Shown here: positions 24,428-36,600 of the stretch, piece after piece
How positions within the stretch are numbered: position 1 is the first letter of the stretch
Layout of the letters: every line of letters starts with the position of its first letter
Source of the DNA: Hemibagrus wyckioides
Lineage: Eukaryota > Chordata > Actinopteri > Siluriformes > Bagridae
Direction: 5' to 3'
Assembly: GCF_019097595.1 (NCBI RefSeq)
Contig: NC_080719.1
Location: forward strand, 12,634,001 to 12,698,000
Length of the DNA: 64,000 nt
The notes under the pieces: model-generated
Seen by the model: only the letters and a program-made list of their open reading frames with translations
Told to the model about the DNA's origin: nothing
The model's database searches: none
Position numbers and translations under genes: made by a program

Positions 24428-26043
24428 GTATTTTACAAAAGTGAGTACGCCCCTCACATTTTTGTAAATATTTTATTATATCTTTTCATTTGACAACACT
24501 GAAGAAATGACACTGTGCTACAATGTAAAGTAGTGAGTGTACAGTCTGTATAACAGTGTAAATTTGCTGTCCCCTCAAAATAACTCAACACACAGCCATT
24601 AATGTCTAAACTGTTGGCAACAAAAGTGAGTACACCCCTGTGGAAATGTCCAAATTGGGCCCAATTAGCCATTTACCCTCCCCAGTGTAATGTGACTTGT
24701 TAGTGTTATAAGGTCTCAGGTGTGAATGGGGAGCAAGTGTGTTAAATTTGTTGTTATCGCTCTCACACTCTCTCATACTGGTCACTGGAAGTTCAACATG
24801 GCACCTCATGGCAAAGAACTCTCTGAGGATCTGAAAAAAAGAATTGTTGCTCTACATAAAGATGGCCTAGGCTATAAGAAGATTGCCAAGACCCTGAAAC
24901 TGAGCTGCAGCACAGTGGGCAAGACCATACAGCGGTTTTACAGGACAGGTTCCACTCAGAACAGGCCTCGCCATGGTCCACCAAAGAAGTTGAGTGCACG
25001 TGCTAGGCGTCATATCCAGAGGTTGTCTTTGGGAAATAGACGTATGAGTGCTGCCAGCATTGCTGCAGAGGCTGAAGGGGTGGGGGGTTAGCCTGTCAGT
25101 GCTCAGACCATATGCCGCACACTGCATCAAATTGGTCTGCATGGCTGTTGTCTCATAAGGAAGTCTCAGCTAAAGATGATGCACAAGAAAGCCTGCATAC
25201 AGTTTGCTGAAGACAAGCAGACTAAGGACATGGATTACTGGAACCATGTCCTGTGGTCCGATGAGACCAAGATAAACTTATTTGGTTCAGATGGTGTCAA
25301 GCGTGTGTGGCGGCAACCAGGTGAAGAGTACAAAGACAAGTGTGTCTTGCCTACAGTCAAGCATGGTGGTGGGAGTGTCATGGTCTGGGCCTGCATGAGT
25401 GCTGCCGGCACTGGGGAGCTACAGTTCATTGAGGGAACCATGAATGCCAACATGTACTGTGACATACTGAAGCAGAGCATGATCCCCTCCCTTCGGAGAC
25501 TGGGCCACAGGGCAGTATTCCAACATGATAACGACCCCAAACACACCTCCAAGACGACCACTGCCTTGGTGATGGTCTGGCCAAGCATGTCTCCAGACCT
25601 AAACCCTATTGAGCATCTGTGGGGCATCCTCAAACAGAAGGTGGGGGAGCACAAGGTCTCTAACATCCACCAGCTCTGTGATGTCATCATGGAGGAGTGG
25701 AAGGGGGCTCCAGTGGCAACCTGTGAAGCTCTGGTGAACTCCATGCCCAAGAGAGTTAAGGCAGTGCTGGAAAATAATGGTGGCCACACAAAATATTGAC
25801 ACTTTGGGCCCAATTTGGACATTTCCACTCACTTTTGTTGCCAACAGTTTAGACATTAATGGCTGTGTGTTGAGTTATTTTGAGGGGACAGCAAATTTAC
25901 ACTGTTATACAGACTGTACACTCACTACTTTACATTGTAGCACAGTGTCATTTCTTCAGTGTTGTCACATGAAAAGATATAATAAAATATTTACAAAAAT
26001 GTGAGGGGTGTACTCACTTTTGTGAGATACTGTATACACACAC

Positions 26044-26085
<42 letters not shown>

Positions 26086-27574
26086 TACAGTGTGTATATA
26101 TATAAGTTAATGGTAATGGTAGTTAATGGTATGCAGGAGTACTAATTCCTATTGGACATTCAAAGGGGAAGGAAGGTTGTTCTTCACTAAGTAAACACCT
26201 TAATTGTTGATTAATGAACAAACAACTTCACTTATATGAATTATTGATTCTTTTCCTAGAACAGCACACCCCAAGAGTATTGCTAAACAGGAAATGTGAT
26301 GTGTATAGCCTGAGTATCACTTTGATGAGCAAATATTCTTGCAAAATGTTGGAATTTCAGTACTTTCCTGAAGTCTGGGAACAAGTCTATAGGATTGACA
26401 TCCAATTCACACCTGATAGAAGATGACATGATGGATGTGAGCAGTTCCTCCTCCGTAAGTGATGTGAAGTGACTGTTTTTGTTTGTTATTATGCTGGGGT
26501 TTTTTTGTTCATGTGAATACTGCCATACACTGAGGCCACATTCACACTAGTCATTAATGTTTTTTCTGGGTGATCTCGTCTTAAGTGAAAAGTACAGATG
26601 TAAACAAGGCGCACTATGTCTCAGTGTTCCGATCACTCAAACCACTTTCAGAGGTGTCTGGGACATGCATGACCACACATCATTTACAGTGTAATCGCAT
26701 GAACGTGCCCTGGAAAACAAGGAAGAACGGACTAATCAAGTGAATCATTGCTGTCATGTACATCATTGCGTAACTGTTTGAAAATCCCACTGAACGGAAC
26801 AGTTAGCCACTATGATGATGGATAAAGGTGATACTATAGCAGCAAATATGAAAGCAGATGCCTTATATAGTTTCTTTACCCTCATCTGTTTATTTATAAG
26901 CTTCACTAGAAAAGCAGAAGAAGAAATGGCCAGTACAGGTACATGAGATAGAATTCGCAAGACATTTTTGCCAGAATACAAATAAAGCAGAAGAAGAAAT
27001 GGCCAGTACAGGTACATAAGATGGACATTTTTGCCAGAATCGCAGGACATTTTTGCCAGAATACAAATAAAGCAGAAGACTGACTGAATAAATCTCGCTG
27101 TCCTCCAGAGGGAACAATGTATGAAATCCAATCACACATGGTCAATGGAAACACATTCACAGTGCCAGGAGTAAATGGCTATGCATTTCGCCTGTCCACT
27201 TGTGATCAGATCAGTTAATGGCCAGGCCTTAGAGTGAATGTTTCGGTCTTTCTTGCATTTTATGTACTATGCAAAATTTCATTTTTATTTATTCTCCTTA
27301 GCATCCTCTGTCCTTTAGCAGCTGCAGTAGCCCATAATCTCCATCATGGTGGAGAATTTGAGTCGTGTGCCATGTGTTCCCAATCTAACGTTAGATGGTG
27401 ATTTAAAGGTGGGGAAGGACAGCTGCTCCATCAGCTGCTCATATCTTCACTTCCGTTCTCTTCTCCAATTCCATCCCAGGCTTCTAAACCATTTCTCTGA
27501 CTTCTCAACCTTTCCCTTCACACTTCACCTCTTTTCCCTCTAGGGCTGGACAATAGGAATATAAATACAAATAA

Positions 27575-27609
<35 letters not shown>

Positions 27610-30600
27610 ATCCTAAAAATTATAAAACATTAACAGTTCGTACATATTTTGCCTCCTTTCTGTACTTATATTTCTGCAGGATTTTTTTTAATTGTCTAAA
27701 ATATAACAAGTTTTTTAATCTCATTATTATTAAGCCAACATTATTTTGCTGTTAGAAAACTATACTATAAATTGTGATACACAGTCTATGAAATTTCTTT
27801 ACTGTGATATATTTTTAATGTCTCGCCCATTCCCTTGTCACGCTAGCAGAACAGTAATAAACCATAATGAACCCTTAGATTCTGAAAACGTTCTGGTCAT
27901 CATCTTCATACTTTTCCACTTATACCATCAGTGTTGCATCAAGGAACCAGCAAAACCTTTTTAAGAAGCAGCCCACATATCCTGCTGTCTAAAAATCTAA
28001 CCATTACATCAGCAGCAGAGTGTGACTGAAGTACAGAGTAAAAATAACACCCCACGGACGGCTGGGCAAAATTTTCCTTCTGGCTTTGAGAACAATTTCA
28101 ACATCTAATGTCAAATTCTTTAAAACATAAAACCAGCTGCGACAACAAGATTTTCACAAGAAATAATAATACTCAAAATTTCACGTTCATTTTTAAGGTT
28201 AATTTTCACATACTGAAAGATTCAGAAACAGGTATAATCAGGTACGGCTGCTGCTGTTATATTAAGAGTAAAAACCTGTACCCTCACTGGCACTTTGGGG
28301 ATTAGACTGGACATCCTGATCTAATGATTTAAAACTGTGTTCCGAAGAAAGACATTACTATTACACAGCCAAAGATGAAAATGAATTCTGTATAGTCTCT
28401 CCAAACAAGAGTCACCTTGTTACGGTAGAAACTGGAGTGTGTATACGCACTGGGTGTTTGTTAACTACCAGCCGTTTTGGGCAAAAGCTACCAAAGCTAG
28501 CAGTTGTAGTTGTGATATAGACACTAGAAAAGCTTACATGCAAATTTTCATCTCTCCTACTCTACGATAAAGATGCTGCATACGGAAATTATTAATAAAG
28601 TGTGAATGTGTGTATTTACACCATGAAGAAAACAGACGAGCAGATTTCCCCCTAAATGCCTTGTGGTTACTGTAAACCCCCTACATGTATAGACACTCAG
28701 GTCCCTGAATTGTGCTGTTTACAGACGTCTGCACTTTCTAATTATCATTAATGTTAAAATCAGGTTATAATTATTATTATTATTTAAGTGTTAGATTTGA
28801 TCCATTTTAGCCTATCTAGCTAAATCTAGCTAACTGATGTTAACCACACACTGGTCTAACATACAATGACAGATTTTACTTCACACTGATGTGAAACTTA
28901 AGCTATTTTCCATGAACTGAAACCGAAATCAAGGAAGCTGCATCAATGCATCCTTCAAGTCAATAAAATCGAGCCGAGACAGGAACACCAAGATCACTAG
29001 GCAAATTGTTACTAATGTAAAACAGAGGGAAGGTGGCAGGGGTTCCAGGGTGTCAGATAATAATATTGGAGCATTCGCAACACATACATAACTGTCACTT
29101 ATTCCAGATTCATATTATGATTGGATCACATGGGGAAAGATTGGATCATATGACTCATGATGACTTCTTTTGTGTATTTTTAAGTGGGCAGTCATAGCAG
29201 TGTATTCCTACATGAAAATAAGTAAAAGGATGTCACGCGGTATAGCTCGTACCTTTGAGCTCCTCAGAGAAGAACGCGGAGTGTCTGGAGACGAAGAGTT
29301 TGAGCTGCTCGTCCAAATTACAGGAGGACAGGTCCACATCCCAGGAGCGAATACCTACATCAAAAACAGAGAAACGAGAGAAACAGAGACAGGTCTGTTA
29401 GAGCGCATTAAGCATGCTGGGGTCAATTATTCATGCTCAGAGTTCACTTTCCCACAGACACAGCAGCCTTCACATGAAGAAGCAGCAAATATAGAGCCGA
29501 TATTTCCCAAACGGAGCAGAAGAACGTCTGTTACAGATTTCATCTGCATTATATTCAGGTTGAAGTTGCCATGGGGTACAAATCATTCCAGCTACTAATA
29601 TGTGGTGTTATTTTCATCCAGATCTGCAGTGTTTTTGTGAACAAATTCCCAAAATACCTCAGGTGTTCATTATTTTTTTTATTTGGACAAACTCAAGGGT
29701 GGGATGATTATTTCAGTCCTGTCCAGACAGACAGCTCTAATTTTCAGTAAATTTTTGGCTCTTGCGTTGGCGAAGGCAGTCTACCAGCACTGATTTTGCT
29801 TATCTTTACCTGCACATCCAGAGGCATTTGTCATTTACTGCAATAGTAACTACAAAATGATTTATGATTTGGAAAAGCTTCTCAAATATTTTGGAGCTAC
29901 GGAATGCACAAGGAAAATAAACTTAACATGGAATTTAAGTGTTGCGGTTCGAAACAGTAAAAAAAAAAAAAAAAAAAAAACAGATACGAGGGAACAACTG
30001 CTTATAGCCGCTGTAACATAAGTGAGAACACGGATCTGTTGCATAGACGTTAAATGCAATTATGTACAGATAAAATGTATGACGTGTCATTTGCTAATGC
30101 ATAAAAAAATTAATTCTTGGCAAGTTCTTGTTTTATAAAAGGAATAAATCCCTTCATGCTATTATAGGAAAAGATCTTTGGAGTGGTAACAACAACATTC
30201 CCAGTCGCTGATGGGTTTTGTAGAACACGAGACACTGAGTGTTTTACTCTTTACTTAGTACATTGGCACTCAGATACAGGATATACTAAGGTTATTTCAA
30301 GAACATGAATATGTTATATTATATAATATTTTTTTGGTTCAGTGCATCTCCTAAAACACACGATTCAAGGAAGAAAACCAAGAGAAAATCACATTTTGAT
30401 CACATTTAAGAAAAAATGAAAAATAATCCATCAACATTAAAAATCCTGTACTCATTGTTGGTCCCTTTCAGAAGAGGAAAAGGTACAATTTGCTCATGTT
30501 TCATCTGTGTAAATTTAGCTCCAGGACGTTGTGGACTTGTGTGTTGGAGGTTTCTATATCCTGCCAGACCGTGGCCTTTGGCACTCAGCATGCAATAATG

Positions 30601-33600
30601 AAATGTAATTGTCAAAGTGACCTCAGAGCGCAGGGTAATTACACTGACAGTGCAGCGGGTGGAGCATACGGTCATATCACTGAGCTTTTATCCTCCACAG
30701 TAAACATCTCTTCTCTGAACAAAGCAGAAGCTGCATAAATGAGTTAACCAGGCCTCTCAGAGCACAAAGACTGCCATTATAAGCACCTATTTGCTCTTTA
30801 AACACTGTGCATGACTGGGAAACTGTATTCACTGTGAGGGAAAACGACTAATATTTAACTCAAAACATTTATTTTTAAACATGTTTACCGTAGGAAAAAC
30901 AAATGAAACATTCAATTATGCTAGTAAAGCACAGCAAAGCTCAGCGAACCAACAATATCCTGAATGTAAACATTATCAGCATTATAGCCTGTTATAGGCA
31001 ATGAGTCCTGTTTTCACCCTACAAGAGCAATATAATCTCAGTTTACGATTCACTTATTAACTCAGACATATTATTAAATAATAATAATAATAATAAAAAT
31101 AAATAAATATGGCTGTCTCACCTTTTAACTGATGATCTAAAAGTTTTGTACTCTCTCTTGACCAATCAGTAATATAAGTTAATGATACACAAATGGAAGC
31201 TAACAGCAAGCAGTGGAACTGCCTTGAGAAGACAAATACATTTTCAACAAGATGACAGCCCAAATAAACAATATAATATTAAATTCATTTAACAGATAAA
31301 AACATATAAAAAATACATGTGATATCTCAGGAAGAATGTATCATGATATCAATATTATACTGTCATATTGACCAGCCCTAGTTTGTCTGGACCTAATAAA
31401 AAGTCCCGGAAGTTTAAGGGCTAAAGAATTTAATCACATTAATTACAAAAAAGTAAATTGTACAAATTCATGTTAATCATGTAAAAGACAAACTGCAAAC
31501 CATAAACTGCTCATAATGCAGACTGTTACAAAGCATTGACACTGAAGACTCCTTCCATAAGCACCTCCCTACAGACAACTTCACCTAATAAATGAGAATG
31601 CACATTTTTAATGCATTTATGTGACATGTTCTCCCCACAAGTCTCTGCAAATGAGCTGTTACTATAGAAACATAAACGTATTACAAAAATCCCATCAGCA
31701 GCTGCATTACTGTCAGAGCCGCTGTTATAATAAATTAAATCAAGACCTCCAAAATTGATTTGCTCTAAAAATTTACTACACTGAGTAACTGGAAGTGAGT
31801 TAAACCCTCAGATATATAAAGCACACACACACGCTGGCTCACAGTTAAATCCTTTTCCAGTGCTGTTTGTGTAAAAATCTTTGCAAAGCAATTTCCCAAA
31901 TATGTGAACATGAAGGTTTAAGTGTACTGTAAATGAGATAGACACAGACGTGTCCTCATCAGTTACTTTTAATCCATTAACTTTGCCAGCCATGAGAAAA
32001 AAGGACAGGAAAGATGACGTAAAGGTCACCCAAGGTCAACTGAAAGTATTCAGCAAGGATGTGTTTGGCAAACACGCTCTGAGATAGTGACATTATTTTC
32101 TATTTATTCACTTCCTGATGAGGTCACATGCTGTCTCAGAGGTGAGACGGAACAACCGAAGTTCTTATGTTGATTTCCACTACAGTAATGCACACAGTTA
32201 AGTTAGCCTTAAAAAAAAAAAAGTCAGCCTGAACCTGACTCTCTCATCTGGACACACACTCAACTGCCAAGCTATGGCTGGACAACCAGCAATTCAGAGC
32301 GACTCTGGAGCAAACAAACCAAAAGATTTTCAAAGCTGAATAAAACCAAATGCAAAATACTAAGCAGACCATAAAGCATTTATTTAGATATCATCTTTAT
32401 GGATTAATAAGTAATTTGCCTGTGGTCATGATGATGATGGGATGATCGCATGATGGGATACTGCATTAAGAATTACATGAACTTTACAAACGGGCAATTT
32501 ATCTGATTTTTAGCTGTTTAGAGCTTTTCATTAGGCATCTAAATGTATGACTTTTTTTATTCTTGTACAGTCAGTAAGAAGACTCCTTCACTGGATCTGA
32601 CAGCTACAGAGGACATTCATCCTTCATCAGGACTGATAAGCACACCTCCTTTCATTAATAGGAGGTGTGCCAAATTACTTCTATTAATCCTTAAAGATGC
32701 CATCTAAATGGACAAGCAGAAGGTTTATACATTCTTCTTTGGGACTGATGCATTGAATGAAAGGTAAGCCACGCCTTTTTCAGTTAGAGGACAACTAGGC
32801 TCATTAAGACTGACAGGAACAGAAGCCACACCTCTTTCACTCTGGCAAGCACAGCTGCCATACCTTCTTACATTACCATGTGTCTCCTTCATTAGGAATT
32901 ACACAGTGACCATGCCCCCATCTCTAGGACTGAGAGAGACAGCGGGCCCCGCCTCTTGGAACTAAAGCACAGAGGTCACACCCACATCACAGAAGCTGAA
33001 GTACAGCGGATAAACCACATCACTAGAACTGAGGAACAGAGGTCACACCCACATCACTAGAACTGAGGAACAGAGGTCACACCCACATCACTAGCACTGA
33101 GTAGCAGTGGCCACACCCACATCACAGGAGCTGAAGCACAGAGCCCACACCCACATCACTAAAACTGAGGAGCAGTGGCCACACCCACAACACTAGAACT
33201 GAAGAAGAGAAACCACACCCACATCACAAGAGCTGAAGCACAGAGGTCACACCCACAACACAGGAGCTGAAGCACAGAGGCCACACCCACAACAGAGGAG
33301 CTGAAGCACAGAGGCCACACCCACAACACAGGAGCTGAAGCACAGAGGCCACACCCACAACACAGGAGCTGAAGCACAGAGACCACACCCATAGCACAGG
33401 AGCTGAAGCACAGAGGTCACACCCACATAACAGGAGCTGAAGCACACAGGTCACACCCACATAACAGGAGCTGAAGCACACAGGTCACACCCACATCACA
33501 GGAGCTGAAGCACAAAGGTCAAGTCTCCTTTAATAGGATTGTTATGCTCAAAGAAACATAAAGGAAAAGAAAACTCCTCTCATGTTCTAGGTGTAAATAT

Positions 33601-36600
33601 ATAAAGAATACAGGCTGATATTCAGAGCCCTGATGCTGTAAGAGAACCTGAATCAGTCCAAAAAACACAGCAGACCCAAACAGGAAATAAGAAAAATAAA
33701 TACAATCAGTAAGAGGGGAAAAAACAGAACATTCCATAGAGGATGAAGGCAGAGAAGTGAAAGGATTAAATTAAACACAAACAGCAACCAGAAACCAGAG
33801 AAAGAATTTGAACCTGGGTGCAGACATTCATGCACAAATGAGATGCCACTGTACATTAGCATCCGTTTTCACAATGCAAACGCACAGCTGAGCGAACCGA
33901 GCTAGCAGCCCAGCCCTCTGTGCTGTTCACGTTCATCCTCTTTCTCAAGCACGCTGCTGAAAAACCTCAGACATGCTTTTAAAAAGGCAGCCATGCTGAA
34001 AGCAGTCTTCCTATAATTTTCTTTCTTTCAGGAAAGTATTATTTTTAAAAAAAACCTTGCAGTCTTGCTGTGCACTTGCTGTCACATGCGAGCGATGTGA
34101 TCTGTGCAAGAGAGTCGTGTGGCCAAGAAAAGGAGGAAATAGTGGTCAATGTGTTAGAAAAAATAAAGAAATAAAGAGGATGTCTCTCTTTACTGACGGA
34201 TGTCTTCAGAGATAAATACTGAGAATACGAGGATGGAGGGAGGAATGGAAACCACAGAGACGACGTAAAGAAATCTGCAGACATGGCTGAGCTTTGATAC
34301 ACACCCATGTTAACACACACTCGTCTCTTCCTCTTTACATACTGCTGGACTTTGAGCTGATAAAAGATGAGGAAGTTAAATCGTCTGCATGCTAAATCCT
34401 TGTGGCCTCTGTGTGCTTCAAACAGAGATGACGTTTCCTTGGCTTCCTCCAACAAGACAATGTAATTACAGAATAAATGTGATATTACTATGTGAATACA
34501 AAGACTTAACAGTGACAGCAATATGACAAATGCATAAAAATGTGATAACTGCATAAACATTATGATGCAACTGGGAAAATAAATGAATTATCAAATGAAA
34601 AAAATGCCGTAATTGCATAAATGTCATTAATGGACAAACGATAAGATGTGACTGCATCCACCGTACAATGTTACTGAAATAAGCAATATGATGTGCCTGT
34701 AAGCAATACTACATAACTGTGTAAAAAAATGTTATGCAATTGTGTGTTTTGTGTATATGATGTGTCATATAGACGTCATCCAGCTGACATGTGTGAATGA
34801 ACACGCTACACACCCAAGCTTGTGATTGGTCGTTACAAAAGAGGCTTGGTCAACAATTCACAGGACATTTCAACAACGCCCCCTACAGTATTGGAGCACT
34901 GAGCTTGTAAGGTCATAATGTCAAAATCAGTAGCAAACCAACTCCTCATTACTAGCTGAAGGAATAGTTTCGATTTGTAATTCAACACGCATGACTGTGG
35001 TACTTGCCCTTGGTGCAGGGTGTGCTCCAGCAGGCGGAGCTTCACTAAAAATGGAGGACAAAGTCGTGTTCTCTCGCTCAGATCAGCCAGGATGACGTAA
35101 AGCAGCCACACTATTTATAGCAACGGCTTTAATCTCCCATCTCTTCCGAATATCTTTCTTCTTCTCCTTACCTGTCTCTTCTTCTCTCTCCACTCTCGGT
35201 CTTTCCAACCAAACCACCGTCTTCCATCTCTCTTCTTGTTCCTTTTCTTACACCCCATCTTTTCCTCTATTTCTAGCTAATCCCTTTCTCTTTCTCTCTC
35301 TCTCACTTCCCCCATATTTCTCTCTTCCTCTTATTTGTTGTACACCATCTCTCTTCATCTTCTCTTTCCCCATCCATCTTTTCATCTCACCCTCTTCTCT
35401 CGTTTTCTATCCATCTTTCCTCCATATTACACATCTCTTTTTCCCTTTCATCGCCAGGTTTCTCTTCATCATTTTTTCCTCTGCCCCTGTCTGCCTCCCT
35501 CTTTTCCTCCATCCCCTTCTCTCTTTATAAATATAACATGATAGTAGAATAATCACTCCTGCTTATGTGCTGAAAATCTTACTTTTGAACTGATATGATA
35601 ATATTTCACCCGTTGCTGTTTAAAAATGCATCAGTCGTATGAGGCACAGTTTTAGAAAGCAATTAAGTGCAAAGATTTTCAAAGCAGTTTGGAGAAACTG
35701 ACACAGTTCTTCCGGAGACTCTGACTGTCATACCTGTTTCTGTTATTGCAGAGATACCAGAAAGACTCCGTTATGATTTATGTGATGTATTATGTAACGT
35801 GCTGCTTTTGTCTACTGCCGTACAAACATGCTCCTTTAACATTTCATGTCTTTGTTGGAAAAGTAATGTTCGGGTTCAAAATTTGCATTCCATAACATAG
35901 AAGTCATAAAATAAACATTTAAGACATAATATATATTATAAGTAAGGGGGCCTAAGACGTGAAAAGTGGACAGGCCACGCCCACAAGTTAACTACAAGTG
36001 GAACAACAACCTGCAATCACCTGCTAGAATGTGATCGTTCACTGCATTCACTTGTGCCTGTTCACTATCTTGTTTATCCTGGTGAAAGTTGCTGTGGTTT
36101 AAATGATTGCTTTACAACCAACTTTATTAAAAAACAAAAACAACAGACACAGTATGACTGAATTTCAGAATTGTTCTATATGTAGGCTGTGTTCTACCAC
36201 ATGGTTATAATTATTTTCAAGTGGCCCAGCTTCAGCGTTTCTGCTGTTCATTATAAGAACCGTTCAGTCATGGAGAGACACGTCGACTCAGCAGTTTCCT
36301 GTCAGGACAGAGAGTGTAAATTGATTCACTGCATTTATAGAGGATGTTTGCAGATGTACATGTTGTGCCATCAGGCCATTATATACATTTTCCAGCATCA
36401 TTTAAGGGTCTACAGAATAGAAAATTAGCCTAAGGGAATGAAGATAATTTCTCAATCATGACGTTTACACCTTGTGTGATAGAACAGGACTGGAAGGCAA
36501 AAGAATCCTGAAACTTATATAATTCCCGATACTTATAAATAAAAAGTGGTTTAAGAGACGTGATTTGATGCATTTCTTGTTGACACAGGAAGTCAAAGTG

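Larger units (their letters stand above)
26033..29252. other. map1s intron 2, right part
   Basis: AT run at 26045-26075, a 73-bp tandem repeat (26911-27075), an AAAT microsatellite (about 27575-27611), and otherwise AT-rich sequence with no exon I can support. Confidence 0.6.

Noticed and set aside
25235..25828. 197-residue minus-strand ORF
   Set aside because: Antisense of the Tc1 transposase at 24798-25799.
29170..29598. 142-residue plus-strand ORF
   Set aside because: Overlaps map1s exon 2 in antisense; the minus strand has the MAP1 signature and splice sites.
33159..33481. Overlapping Cys/Val/Leu-rich minus-strand ORFs that look like a repeat protein, or a direct-repeat array like CRISPR
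   Set aside because: The 34-bp unit is contiguous with no spacers and shifts frame each unit; there are no splice sites or start context, so it is a minisatellite.
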